DNA from: Nocardioides sp. QY071
GTDB taxonomy: Bacteria > Actinomycetota > Actinomycetes > Propionibacteriales > Nocardioidaceae
Direction of reading: 5' to 3'
DNA length: 64,000 nt
Assembly: GCF_029961765.1 (NCBI RefSeq)
Contig: NZ_CP124681.1
Coordinates: 2,170,001-2,234,000 of the forward strand
Shown: positions 16,319 through 24,518 of the stretch, piece after piece
How positions within the stretch are numbered: the first letter of the stretch is position 1
Layout of the letters: the number at the start of each line of letters is the position of its first letter
Notes under the pieces: model-generated
Database searches by the model: none
The model's input: only the letters and a program-made list of their open reading frames with translations
What the model was told of the DNA's origin: nothing
Made by a program: the position numbers and the translations under genes

Positions 16319-17468
16319 CGGCGAAATCTCCTTCGTAGGCGCGGATCTGGAACTCCTCGAGGGCCATGAACGAGTGCATCGTCTTCAGCGACTCGGCGGA
16401 CGGGAAGATCAGCTGGTTGTCGACGAGGCTCGGATCGACCTTCTCCATCGCCTCCTGGGCGCCCTTGACCGGGCAGATGTACCAGACGTACGCCGCGAGC
16501 TTCGCGGCCACCTCGGGCTCGTAGTAGTAGTTGACCCACTCCTCGGCGTTGCCCTGGTGGGTCGCGAGGTTCGGGACCAGCATGTTGTCGGACCAGATCA
16601 TCTGGCCCTCCTCGGGGGAGACGAAGACGAGGTTCTCGTCCTCGGCAGCCGCGACGTCACCGGACCACGCCTCGCAGGCCAGGATGTTCCCGGCGGACAG
16701 GTCCTGGATGTAGTCGTTGCCCGTGAACGCCCGGATCTGGCCGTCGTTGCGGGCCTTGCGCAGCCGGTCGATGGCGTTGTCCCAGTCGTCCTGGTCGAAG
16801 TCCGCCGGGTCGGCGCCCTCGGTCAGCATGATCAGGCCCATCGTGTCGCGCATCTCGGTGAGCAGCGAGATGCGGCCGCGCAGGTCCGAGCGGGTGAGCA
16901 GCTCCTCGAAGGAGCGCACCTCCTTGACCTTCGACTTGTTGTAGGCGATGCCGGTCAGGCCGCTCTGCCACGGGGCCGAGTAGGTGCGGTCCGGGTCCCA
17001 GCCGACGTGCTGCAACGAGTCGATCAGGTTGGCGTGGACGTTGGGCACCTTCGCCTTGTCGAGAGGCTGGATCCAGCCGACCTGGATCATCCGGGCCGCC
17101 ATCCAGTCGGTGAGCACGAACATGTCGCGCTTCGAGGACTGGCACGAGCCGAGCTGGTTGACGACCTTGGCGAAGAACTCGAGGTTGTCGTTGACGTCGG
17201 CGGTGTAGCTGACCTTGATCCCGGTGCGCTTCTCGAACTCGGTGAGCGTCGAGGTGTAGTCCCCGTCGTCCTCGTCGATGTAGCCGGGCCAGTTCGACAC
17301 GACCAGTCGCTTGTCGGACGACGACAGGTCGCGGACCCGGCACGACGCCGGGTCCTGCTTGCGGTCAGGGGTGCCGAACAGCGGCAGCACGCCGAGACTG
17401 GCGCCACCGAGCAGGACGCCGGCACCTCCTCGAAGGGCCGCCCTGCGGCTCAGACGGGCATGGACCAC
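16302..17468 (-). CDS. potD: Polyamine-binding protein PotD (Tat-type signal)
   Basis: 388-aa extracytoplasmic solute-binding protein of the PotD/PotF family. The N-terminus has a twin-arginine signal (SRRAALRGGAGVLLGGAS). The mature part has family segments such as LVVSNWPGYIDED, EKRTGIKVSYTADVNDNLEFF, APWQSGLTGIAYNK and AYVWYICPVKGAQEA. I chose GTG 17468 because GGGGAGG lies 8 bases upstream; the longer open frame upstream would cross the divergent promoter. It is the first gene of the pot operon and divergent from the Lrp/AsnC gene, with the shared 13-bp motif in the 120-bp gap. Confidence 0.87.
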   Translation of the reverse strand: MVHARLSRRAALRGGAGVLLGGASLGVLPLFGTPDRKQDPASCRVRDLSSSDKRLVVSNWPGYIDEDDGDYTSTLTEFEKRTGIKVSYTADVNDNLEFFAKVVNQLGSCQSSKRDMFVLTDWMAARMIQVGWIQPLDKAKVPNVHANLIDSLQHVGWDPDRTYSAPWQSGLTGIAYNKSKVKEVRSFEELLTRSDLRGRISLLTEMRDTMGLIMLTEGADPADFDQDDWDNAIDRLRKARNDGQIRAFTGNDYIQDLSAGNILACEAWSGDVAAAEDENLVFVSPEEGQMIWSDNMLVPNLATHQGNAEEWVNYYYEPEVAAKLAAYVWYICPVKGAQEAMEKVDPSLVDNQLIFPSAESLKTMHSFMALEEFQIRAYEGDFADVIGG

Positions 17469-17555
17469 TGATTGCACCTCCCCAGAACAGAACGTGCCGA
17501 TCGTGGCATGACCTAGGTCACGTGACAAGCGATTCCGAAGGGGATTTACGTGATT

Positions 17556-17568
17556 GCAACGAAATCCG
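17556..17568. promoter_or_regulatory. Second copy of the GCAACGAAATCCG motif (candidate Lrp operator)
   Basis: GCAACGAAATCCG is identical over 13 bases to 11787-11799. It lies 20 bp before the Lrp/AsnC start codon, in the gap divergent to potD, where an autoregulating Lrp-type protein would be expected to bind. Confidence 0.6.
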
Positions 17569-17588
17569 CACTTCCCTAGGATCGGGGC

Positions 17589-18053
17589 GTGTCCAAGCCG
17601 AAGTCGCCGCCCCTCGATGACGTCTCGAAAGCGATCATCGCCGAGCTCCAGGAGGACGGACGACGCTCGTACGCCGCGATCGGCAAGGCCGTCGGCCTGT
17701 CCGAGGCGGCGGTGCGCCAGCGGGTCCAGCGGCTCGTCGACAGCGGGGTGATGCAGGTCGTCGCGGTCACCGATCCCACCGAGATCGGCTTCGCCCGCCA
17801 GGCGATGATCGGGATCCGCGCCACCGGCGAGCTCGAGCCGATCGCCGAGGCTCTCGCGGAGCTGAAGGAGGTCGACTACGTCGTGATCACGGCCGGCTCC
17901 TTCGACCTGCTCGCGGAGGTGGTCGCGGAGAGCGACGAGCACCTGCTCGAGATCATCTCCCGGCGGATCCGACCGCTTCCCGGCGTGCTGAGCACCGAGA
18001 CCCTGCTCTATCTCAAGCTGGTCAAGCAGACCTACTCGTGGGGCGTGCGCTGA
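17589..18053 (+). CDS. Lrp/AsnC family transcriptional regulator
   Basis: 154 aa. The N-terminal winged HTH (DDVSKAIIAELQEDGRRSYAAIGKAVGLSEAAVRQRV) is followed by a RAM/ligand-binding domain with VDYVVITAGSFDLLAEVVAES. The start is GTG 17589. It is transcribed divergently from the pot operon and is the likely sensor of an amine or amino acid that controls polyamine uptake and oxidation. The two copies of a 13-bp motif in this gap and in the aldH-aminotransferase gap are candidate operators. The ligand cannot be told from sequence. Confidence 0.87.
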   Translation: MSKPKSPPLDDVSKAIIAELQEDGRRSYAAIGKAVGLSEAAVRQRVQRLVDSGVMQVVAVTDPTEIGFARQAMIGIRATGELEPIAEALAELKEVDYVVITAGSFDLLAEVVAESDEHLLEIISRRIRPLPGVLSTETLLYLKLVKQTYSWGVR

Positions 18054-18070
18054 GCCGCGACAGCAGATGC

Positions 18071-18100
18071 TTGACGAGAGACGTGCCACCGGCGCATGGT
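18071..18100 (+). promoter_or_regulatory. Candidate promoter of the BCCT gene
   Basis: TTGACG (18071-18076), 18-bp spacer, CATGGT (18095-18100), followed directly by the operator-like repeats. The layout parallels the candidate promoters before betB and the FAD-GcvT gene. The -10 match is weak. Confidence 0.4.
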
Positions 18101-18101
18101 G

Positions 18102-18137
18102 GTTGCGCTATCTGAAGTGAGTTGCGAATAGCGCAAC
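18102..18137. promoter_or_regulatory. Candidate IclR operator upstream of the BCCT carrier
   Basis: GTTGC-GAATAGC-GCAAC (18121-18137) is a 17-bp palindrome of the GTTGC-N7-GCAAC type. In addition GTTGCGCTAT (18102-18111) is an exact inverted copy of ATAGCGCAAC (18128-18137). The position just downstream of the candidate -10 fits repression. The same palindrome class occurs at 29301 and 37621. Confidence 0.6.
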
Positions 18138-18165
18138 GCGGGTTGCCTCCCGGGAGGACGCGGAC

Positions 18166-19887
18166 ATGGCCGAGGTGACGCTGGAGAAGTCGACGGGGCC
18201 CGGGGACGAGCAGCCGGGCCAGCCGGGCCACGCGGGTGGGGCGCCGGTCCCGCTGGACCGGGTCACCTTCGGTGTGGCCGCGGCCCTCGTCCTCGCCTTC
18301 CTGCTGTGGGGTGCCGTCGACTCGGACTCGATGACCACCAGCACGAGCAAGACGCTGGCCTGGGTCACCGGGAACTTCGGCTGGATGTTCGTGCTCGTCA
18401 GCGCCGGGTTCCTCATCCTGTCCTGCTATCTCGCGGTGACGCGCTACGGCAACATCAGGCTCGGTCCCGACGACTCGACCCCCGAGTTCTCGACCTTCTC
18501 CTGGGTGTCGATGATGTTCGCCACCGGGATGGGGATCGGCCTGATGTTCTGGGGCGTCGCCGAGCCGCTGACCTACCTCACGTCGACCGACCCCGGCAGC
18601 ACCCCGCCGGGCCGGGCCGAGGCGGGCACCCCCGAGGCGGCCCGTACGTCGATGGAGTACGCGTTCTTCCACTGGGGCCTGCACCCGTGGTCGATGTACG
18701 CCGTCATCGGGCTCGCGATCGGCTACTTCGCCTACCGCAAGGGCGCCGGCAACCTGGTGTCCGGGGCGTTCGGCCCGCTGCTGGGACGCCGGGCGACCGA
18801 GGGACCGGGCAAGGCGATCGACGTGATCGCCATCTTCGCGACCCTCTTCGGCTCGGCGACCTCGCTCGGCCTCGGCGCCCTGCAGATCACCGGCGGCCTC
18901 GACGACGTGTTCGGCTCGGGGGAGTCCAAGTGGCTCACCGTCGGCGTCATCGCCGTGCTCACGGCGTGCTTCGTGCTGTCCGCGGTGAGCGGTGTCGACA
19001 AGGGCGTGCAGATCCTCTCCAACGCCAACGCGGTCGCCGCCGTGCTGCTGGTGTTCTTCCTCTTCGTCGTCGGCCCGACGGTGTTCATCCTGAGCACGTT
19101 CACCGAGTCGCTCGGCGGCTACCTCACCCACCTGCCGGCGATGTCCTTCCGCACCGGCGCCTTCGGCGGCGACGCGTTCATCAGCGGCTGGACGATCTTC
19201 TACTGGGCCTGGTGGGTGTCCTGGACGCCCTTCGTCGGCATGTTCATCGCCCGGATCTCCAAGGGCCGCACGATCCGCGAGTTCGTGATCTACGTGATCG
19301 CGGTCCCGAGCCTGGTCTCGTTCGTGTGGTTCTCGATCATGGCCGGGTCCGCCTTCGACGTACAGCTGAGCGGTGCCGACGACCTGGGGGCGGTGCTCGC
19401 GAAGGAGGGCAGCGAGAGCGCGCTGTTCACGACCCTGCGCGAGTATCCGATCGCGTCGGTGACCGTGGTCCTGGCCGTGTTCCTCATCGCGATCTTCTTC
19501 ATCACCGGCGCGGACTCCGCCTCGATCGTGATGGGCATGCTGAGCCAGCACGGCAAGGAGGAGCCGATGCGATGGCTGGTCGTCTTCTGGGGCGTCGCCC
19601 AGGGGGCTGTGGCCTCGATCCTGCTGTGGTCCGGCGGACTGAGCGCCCTGCAGACGCTCGTGATCATCGTCGCCGGGCCGTTCATGCTGATCATCGTCGC
19701 GATGTGCGTGTCGCTGGTGAAGTCGTTGCGGGCCGAGCCCTACGAGTCCACGCTGCCTCCGCGCGTACGCCGCGCCGTCCTGCACGCGCAGAAGTACGAC
19801 CTCATCGACCACCAGAACGTCGCCCTCGCCAGCCTGGGCGCCGACATCGCGCCCGAGGCCGCCCGCGAGGACGACGAGGTCCCGTGA
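18166..19887 (+). CDS. BCCT-family betaine/choline/carnitine transporter
   Basis: 573 aa, twelve predicted membrane segments. It imports a quaternary amine such as glycine betaine or choline using an ion gradient. The family signature is seen in MMFATGMGIGLMFWGVAEPL and in the Trp-rich WTIFYWAWWVSWTPFVGMFIARIS. The start ATG 18166 has GGGAGG upstream. The gene follows an operator of the type found across the betaine module and overlaps the MetF-like gene (TGATG). It looks catabolic rather than osmotic because of this linkage; a long osmosensing C-terminal helix is not obvious. Confidence 0.87.
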   Translation: MAEVTLEKSTGPGDEQPGQPGHAGGAPVPLDRVTFGVAAALVLAFLLWGAVDSDSMTTSTSKTLAWVTGNFGWMFVLVSAGFLILSCYLAVTRYGNIRLGPDDSTPEFSTFSWVSMMFATGMGIGLMFWGVAEPLTYLTSTDPGSTPPGRAEAGTPEAARTSMEYAFFHWGLHPWSMYAVIGLAIGYFAYRKGAGNLVSGAFGPLLGRRATEGPGKAIDVIAIFATLFGSATSLGLGALQITGGLDDVFGSGESKWLTVGVIAVLTACFVLSAVSGVDKGVQILSNANAVAAVLLVFFLFVVGPTVFILSTFTESLGGYLTHLPAMSFRTGAFGGDAFISGWTIFYWAWWVSWTPFVGMFIARISKGRTIREFVIYVIAVPSLVSFVWFSIMAGSAFDVQLSGADDLGAVLAKEGSESALFTTLREYPIASVTVVLAVFLIAIFFITGADSASIVMGMLSQHGKEEPMRWLVVFWGVAQGAVASILLWSGGLSALQTLVIIVAGPFMLIIVAMCVSLVKSLRAEPYESTLPPRVRRAVLHAQKYDLIDHQNVALASLGADIAPEAAREDDEVP

Positions 19888-20729
19888 TGCGCACCCACGA
19901 CCGGGCCACGGTCCGCCGGCTGCTCGCAAGTGCGCGCTACGAGATCCTCCCGACCGCGACGATCGAGGCCAAGGTCCTCGAGGCCGTCCCGACCGAGGTC
20001 CCGTTGACGGTCACCGCCTCGCCGTCGATGGGGCTCGAGCGCACCGTCGGCACCGCGGAGCGCTTGGCCGCCGCCGGCTACACCGTCGTCCCGCACCTGG
20101 CGGCGCGGATGGTGAGCGGTCGCGCCGAGCTGGTGGAGCTCGCCGCGCGGCTGGCCGAGGCCGGGATCACCAACGTCTTCGTGCCCGGCGGCGACGCCGA
20201 CCCGGTCGGCGACTACCACGACGCGGTCTCACTGTTGGAGGACCTGACCGCGATCGGCAGCCCGTTCGCGCAGATCGGCGTGACCGGCTATCCCGAGAGC
20301 CACCCGAAGATCCACGACGACCTGACCGTGCAGTCGATGTGGGACAAGCGCAAGCATGCGACGTACATCGTCAGCAACCTCACCTTCGACCCGGCGGTGA
20401 TCAAGGACTGGCTGCAACGCATACGGCGCCGCGGCATCGACCTGCCTCTCCTGCTCGGTGTCCCGGGCCCGGTCGAGCGGACCAAGCTGCTGGGCATGGC
20501 GACCAAGATCGGCGTCGGCGACTCGACCCGGTTCCTGGCCAAGCAGAAGGGCCTGATGACCCGCCTGGTCGCCCCCGGCGGGTTCACCGGGGAGTCGTTC
20601 GTGGAGCGCTGTGCGCCGACCCTGGGCGACCCGCTGATGCGCGTTGCCGGGCTGCACGTCTACACCTTCAACCAGGTTGCCGAGACCGAGGCGTGGCGCC
20701 GGGACTGGCTGGCGCGGCTCGACGGCTGA
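19887..20729 (+). CDS. Methylenetetrahydrofolate reductase-like (MetF family) protein
   Basis: 280 aa with the MTHFR TIM-barrel character: VTASPSMGLERTVGTAERLAAAGYTVVPHLAARMV, ITNVFVPGGDADPVGDYHDA, IGVTGYPESHPKI, YIVSNLTFDP and LPLLLGVPGPVERTKLLGM. It interconverts methyl- and methylene-THF. Here it probably oxidises methyl-THF produced by the corrinoid demethylation system encoded at 22.5-28.4 kb (inference). The start ATG overlaps the BCCT stop; an in-frame GTG one codon earlier is possible. It is shorter than canonical MetF and diverged, so the cofactor (FAD, NADH or none) is uncertain. Confidence 0.75.
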   Translation: MRTHDRATVRRLLASARYEILPTATIEAKVLEAVPTEVPLTVTASPSMGLERTVGTAERLAAAGYTVVPHLAARMVSGRAELVELAARLAEAGITNVFVPGGDADPVGDYHDAVSLLEDLTAIGSPFAQIGVTGYPESHPKIHDDLTVQSMWDKRKHATYIVSNLTFDPAVIKDWLQRIRRRGIDLPLLLGVPGPVERTKLLGMATKIGVGDSTRFLAKQKGLMTRLVAPGGFTGESFVERCAPTLGDPLMRVAGLHVYTFNQVAETEAWRRDWLARLDG

Positions 20730-20923
20730 GTCCTCGGGTAGAGCTCGGCGAGACGGCGCTCGACCTCCTCGTGGTCGAGCCGACGCTGGCGCGCGGGGTG
20801 GTCCGGCGGCACGGGGCGACCGTGAGCGACCAGTGCGCCCGCGTCGATGCCGTGGGCGATCTCGCGCACGACCCGCCATGCGGATCGAAGGGCGGTGGTG
20901 GTGAGGTTCCGGTAGGTGGTCAT
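20660..20923 (-). CDS. Small basic hypothetical protein
   Basis: 87 aa, family not recognised. It begins MTTYRNLTTTALRSAWRVVREIAHGIDAG and is rich in Arg and His, with predicted helices. The start ATG 20923 has GGAGGGTTGAGGC just upstream, a good ribosome site. It is divergent from the GlxA-type regulator and its last 70 bp overlap the 3' end of the MetF-like gene tail to tail, which lowers confidence in the exact end. It could be a small partner of the regulator or a non-coding ORF. Confidence 0.45.
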   Translation of the reverse strand: MTTYRNLTTTALRSAWRVVREIAHGIDAGALVAHGRPVPPDHPARQRRLDHEEVERRLAELYPRTQPSSRASQSRRHASVSATWLKV

Positions 20924-20959
20924 GCCTCAACCCTCCGCCTGCCGAGCGTTCGCGAGTAG

Positions 20960-20994
20960 TGGCAAGATCGACAACAAATGCTAGTTTCTTGCCA
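20960..20994. promoter_or_regulatory. Inverted repeat at the GlxA-type regulator start (candidate autoregulatory operator)
   Basis: TGGCAAGA (20960-20967) and its exact complement TCTTGCCA (20987-20994) are separated by 19 bp and reach the first base of the start codon, in the 70-bp gap between two divergent genes. Half-sites this far apart suit AraC-type proteins. No second copy was noticed in the window. Confidence 0.45.
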
Positions 20995-21989
20995 TGCCAT
21001 CGCAGCCGTCGATCGCGGTCCCGATCGTGGAGGGCATGACGCTCTTCGAGATCGGCATGCCGCTCGAGGCGCTGGGCTACGACTGGGACCGTGAGGCGAG
21101 CCCGCTCTACGACGTCACGCTGTACGGCGACCTGAGGGGCGTGCGGGTCCACGGCGGCTCCCGGCTGGTGCCGCACCGGCCGCTCGCCGCGCTCGACGAG
21201 GCCGACACCGTCCTGGTCCCGGCGATCCGCCCGGACGAGCCGGCGAACCCGGCGCTGGTGGGTGCGCTGCGCCGGGCCGCGGCCGCCGACGTACGCATGG
21301 TCTCGCTGTGCACCGGCGCCTTCGCGCTGGCGGAGGCGGGCATCCTCGACGGCCGCCGGGCCACGACGCACTGGCGCTGGGCCGACCTCCTCCAGCGCCG
21401 CTACCCGGCGATCGACGTGGACGCCCGCGCGATCTACGTCGACGACGGAGTGCTCACCAGCGCCGGCTCGGCGGCCGGGCTCGACCTCTGCCTCCACCTG
21501 ATCCGCACCGACCACGGCCAGCAGGCCGCGAACACGATCGCGCGCAACCTCGTGATCGCCGCGCACCGTGACGGCGACCAGGCGCAGTACGTCGCCGCGG
21601 ACCCGCTGACCGAGCAGGCGCACTGGCTCGACGACCTCCGGGCCTGGCTGCACGCCCACCTGCACGACGACATCACCCTCGAGCGGCTCGCCGGCGCGGC
21701 CGCGGCATCACCTCGTACCCTCGCCCGGCGCTTCCAGCGCGACATCGGGACCACGCCCATGCGCTGGGTGGCCGCCGAGCGGATCGCGATCGCCAAGCGC
21801 CTGCTCGAGACGACCGACCTACCGCTCGACCGGATCGGCCACGACGCCGGCTACTACTCCCCGGCGACCTTCCGGGCGAGCTTCATCTCCGACGTCGGGA
21901 TCACGCCCGGTCGCTACCGGCGCCGCTTCGCAGCACGAGGCGGGCCAGGGCAGTCTCCAGGCCGGCCTGACCGGCCTCGACGACGGTGA
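20994..21989 (+). CDS. GlxA-family (DJ-1/PfpI plus AraC-type HTH) transcriptional regulator
   Basis: 331 aa. Residues about 5-190 form a DJ-1/PfpI-like sensor domain (VPIVEGMTLFEIGMPLEAL; the nucleophile elbow SLCTGAFALAEAG has Cys-Thr-Gly). Residues about 215-315 are an AraC HTH pair (ITLERLAGAAAASPRTLARRF and LPLDRIGHDAGYYSPATF). GbdR of Pseudomonas, the activator of glycine betaine catabolism, has the same architecture, so a role in sensing betaine or dimethylglycine is plausible but only by analogy. The C-terminal tail overlaps the convergent DUF1638 gene by 89 bp. Confidence 0.85.
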   Translation: MPSQPSIAVPIVEGMTLFEIGMPLEALGYDWDREASPLYDVTLYGDLRGVRVHGGSRLVPHRPLAALDEADTVLVPAIRPDEPANPALVGALRRAAAADVRMVSLCTGAFALAEAGILDGRRATTHWRWADLLQRRYPAIDVDARAIYVDDGVLTSAGSAAGLDLCLHLIRTDHGQQAANTIARNLVIAAHRDGDQAQYVAADPLTEQAHWLDDLRAWLHAHLHDDITLERLAGAAAASPRTLARRFQRDIGTTPMRWVAAERIAIAKRLLETTDLPLDRIGHDAGYYSPATFRASFISDVGITPGRYRRRFAARGGPGQSPGRPDRPRRR

Positions 21990-22575
21990 GCGGCAGGCCG
22001 ATGGTCGCCGCAGCGTCCTCGGCCAGCCGCCTGAGCTCGTCGTCCGGCTGTTCGGCGAGCCACACGACCCGGGTGTAGGCGCCGAAGTAGTCGCCGCGCA
22101 GCTCGGGGTAGCGGTCCAGGCCGAGCTCGCGCACGACGGTGCGGGCGAAGGAGCGGACCAGGAAGTCGGTCAGGACGTAGGTGCCGGGCTGGTCCTCGAA
22201 GAGCCGCGCCAGCCGATCCGGTCCCGCGATCACGTCGTAGCAGTGCAGACCGGGCAGCCGCTCGATGCCGAGCTCGGCGCACACGGCGTCGAGCGCGCCG
22301 TAGGTGCCGCAGTCGGCGTACCCGATCGCCACCCGGTGCCCGGCTGCGCGCAGCCGCTCGGCCAGCGGCCGGACCTCGCCGGCGATCAGGTGCGGCTGGT
22401 TGTGCAGCAGCGGGGGGAGCGGGTGCACCGTCACCGGCCAGCCGCGGCGCGCGGCGATCTCGGCCGCGGGCTGGGCGAGCGCCCCGCAGGCGATCAGGTC
22501 CAGGCCGGCAGGCTCAGAAGGCGAGCTGGTCGACGAACCGGTCGTTGAAGTCGGGGCGGTCCGAGAGCTCGACAT
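21901..22575 (-). CDS. DUF1638 family protein of the corrinoid methyltransferase operon
   Basis: 224 aa. DUF1638 proteins occur beside corrinoid methyltransferases and their activators; their chemistry is not established. Conserved parts are LDLIACGALAQP, VAIGYADCGTYGALDAVC, LHCYDVIAG and GTYVLTDFLVRSF, with several Cys/His that could bind a metal. I chose ATG 22575 because AGGAGGTGACCT lies directly upstream and no other start precedes the conserved core. This places the first 62 bp inside the activator gene in another frame, giving coupled translation. It is the last gene of the operon starting at iclR 26823. Confidence 0.75.
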   Translation of the reverse strand: MSSSRTAPTSTTGSSTSSPSEPAGLDLIACGALAQPAAEIAARRGWPVTVHPLPPLLHNQPHLIAGEVRPLAERLRAAGHRVAIGYADCGTYGALDAVCAELGIERLPGLHCYDVIAGPDRLARLFEDQPGTYVLTDFLVRSFARTVVRELGLDRYPELRGDYFGAYTRVVWLAEQPDDELRRLAEDAAATIGLPLTVVEAGQAGLETALARLVLRSGAGSDRA

Positions 22576-24511
22576 AGGTCACCTCCTGCAGCAGTGCCGC
22601 CGCACCGGCCCGTTCGCGCACGGACAGCAGTGCCATCTTCGCGCCCTCGCCGGCCACGTTGCCGGCCGAGACGATGCGCAGCACGGGCAGCTTCGGGACC
22701 AGCCCGATCCGGACCGCGGAGGCGGGGGAGATGTAGCTGCCGAACGAGCCCGCCATCAGCACCTGCTGGACGTCGCGGTGCTCCAGCCCGAGCTCCTCGA
22801 GCAGCAGCGTCCAGCCGGTGGAGATCGCCGCCTTCGCGAACTGGAGCTCGCGCACGTCGCGCTGCGAGAGCACCACGCACTCCTCGGGTACGGCGTCCGC
22901 GTGGGGACGGTGCAGCACGAAGACCCGCTCCTCGCCGATCCTGGTCAGCCGGTCGGCCAGCGCCGGCGCGACCTCCGGCGCCTGCTCGTCCGGCACGAAC
23001 CGGCCCGAGACGTCGAGCAGCCCGACCCGCACCAGCTCGGCCACGGCGTCGACGAGCCCCGAGCCGCACAGGCCCTTCGGCTCGACGTCGCCGATCACGC
23101 CCAGCTGGACGGCGTCCTCGGGCGTGGCGCCGAGCTTGATCACCTCGATCGCGCCGTCGGCGGCGCGCATGCCACACCTGATCGCGCCGCCCTCGAACGC
23201 CGGGCCCGCCGGTGCCGCGGTCGACAGGATCCGGTCCCCGTCGCTCACGACCAGCTCGCAGTTGGTGCCGACGTCGATGAACAGCCGGGTCCGCTTGTCG
23301 CGGTCCATGCCGGTCGCGAGCATCCCGGCCACGATGTCGCCGCCGACATAGGCGCCCAGAGCCGGGAAGAAGACCGCCCGAGCCCGGGGGTGGACGTCGA
23401 GCCCGACGTCGCTGGCCAGCACGGTCGGGGGCTGGGCGGTGGCCATCACGAACGGCGCGACGCCGAGCGGCTCGGGGTCGATGCCGAGCACGAGCGCGGT
23501 CATGGTGGCGTTGCCGGCGATCGCGACCTCGTAGACCTGCTGCGGGTCGACGCCGCCCTCGCGGCAGACCTGCGCGGCCAGCTCCGCGAGCGTCGTGGCC
23601 GCCGCCTGCTGCAGTCGGGGCAGGGTCTGCGGATCCAGCATCGTGGCGCTGATCCGGGTGATCACGTCGCCGCCGTACGGCTGCTGCTTGTTGAGCATGG
23701 ACGCCACGCCGACCGGCGTGCCGAGGGCGACGTCGAGCAGTGTCGCCACCACGGTGGTCGTGCCGAGGTCGAACGCGATCGCGTAGCGCTGCCCCGTCGT
23801 GTCGCCGGGCTCGACGTCGACGAGGACCTCGTCGACGACGACCGCGGTGACCTTCCAGTCCGCCGCGCGGAGCACGTGGGGGAGTCGGCGCAGGGCGTGC
23901 AGGTCGGGCTGAGGGGCGAGGTCGTCGATCGCCGCCAGCAGCCGGTCGAGGTCGGTGCGCTGGTCGGACAGGTCCGGCTCGGCCAGCTCGACGTACCGCT
24001 TCTGCACCGCCGGGCGCAGGATCACCTGGCGCCCGACGCCCACGGTCGCGGCCTTCGGACGCGTGGTGAGCGGCGGTACGTCGACCTTCAGGTCGCGCGT
24101 TGCCTGCACCAGGCAGGCCAGCCGCCACCCCGCGTCCAGCTGGTCGCGGGTGAACGTGCGCACGTCGTGGCGCGAGACGGGCGTGGGGTTTCGAGACGGT
24201 CGCTGCGCGACCTCCTCAACCACCGAGGTGACGCGCACCTTGCACTTGTGGCAGGTGCCGTGGCCACCGCAGGTGGAGTCGATGGCGATGCCGTTCCAGG
24301 ACGCGGAGTCGAAGACCGTGACGCCGGGCGGCACCCGCACGCTGCGCTGCGTGGGCGGGGCGCCGCCGGCGTCCTCGACGTTGAACGACAGCTCGACCCG
24401 GCCGGTGCCGTCATGGGTCACCAGCTCCGTGCCGGGGCTGGCCATCAACCCCTCGCGGCGGACGTGGTCGAGCGAGAAGTCCGGATCGGGGGCGTCCGGG
24501 TCGGAGGTCAT
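22514..24511 (-). CDS. Reductive activator of corrinoid protein (RACo/RamA-like 2Fe-2S ASKHA ATPase, DUF4445)
   Basis: 665 aa. It uses ATP to drive a low-potential electron onto inactive Co(II) corrinoid, restoring Co(I). The N-terminal ferredoxin domain has CGGHGTCHKC (Cys81, 87, 90) and WRLAC (Cys133) as 2Fe-2S ligands. The C-terminal ASKHA domain has FDLGTTTVVATLLD, ASMLNKQQPYGGDVITRI, FIDVGTNCELV, APAGPAFEGGAI, KGLCGSGLVDAVAEL and MAGSFGSYISP. Residues about 97-110 look like an in-frame insertion between two ferredoxin strands (see 24187). It starts 7 bp after the methyltransferase gene. Confidence 0.9.
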   Translation of the reverse strand: MTSDPDAPDPDFSLDHVRREGLMASPGTELVTHDGTGRVELSFNVEDAGGAPPTQRSVRVPPGVTVFDSASWNGIAIDSTCGGHGTCHKCKVRVTSVVEEVAQRPSRNPTPVSRHDVRTFTRDQLDAGWRLACLVQATRDLKVDVPPLTTRPKAATVGVGRQVILRPAVQKRYVELAEPDLSDQRTDLDRLLAAIDDLAPQPDLHALRRLPHVLRAADWKVTAVVVDEVLVDVEPGDTTGQRYAIAFDLGTTTVVATLLDVALGTPVGVASMLNKQQPYGGDVITRISATMLDPQTLPRLQQAAATTLAELAAQVCREGGVDPQQVYEVAIAGNATMTALVLGIDPEPLGVAPFVMATAQPPTVLASDVGLDVHPRARAVFFPALGAYVGGDIVAGMLATGMDRDKRTRLFIDVGTNCELVVSDGDRILSTAAPAGPAFEGGAIRCGMRAADGAIEVIKLGATPEDAVQLGVIGDVEPKGLCGSGLVDAVAELVRVGLLDVSGRFVPDEQAPEVAPALADRLTRIGEERVFVLHRPHADAVPEECVVLSQRDVRELQFAKAAISTGWTLLLEELGLEHRDVQQVLMAGSFGSYISPASAVRIGLVPKLPVLRIVSAGNVAGEGAKMALLSVRERAGAAALLQEVTYVELSDRPDFNDRFVDQLAF
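24187..24227. repeat. Palindrome-containing insert within the activator gene, possible dispersed repeat
   Basis: This stretch contains GGTCGCTGCGCGACC, a strong hairpin, between GGTTTCGAGAC and CTCCTCAACCACC. It encodes the residues VVEEVAQRPSRNP, which interrupt an otherwise normal ferredoxin loop. From memory, very similar sequences are scattered through Nocardioides genomes; I see only this copy here. Confidence 0.45.
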
Positions 24512-24518
24512 CCCGGCC

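Noticed and set aside
18022..19929. 635-aa minus-strand ORF over the BCCT gene
   Set aside because: The product is a His/Glu/Arg-rich antisense translation typical of high-GC DNA; the plus strand encodes a clear transporter.
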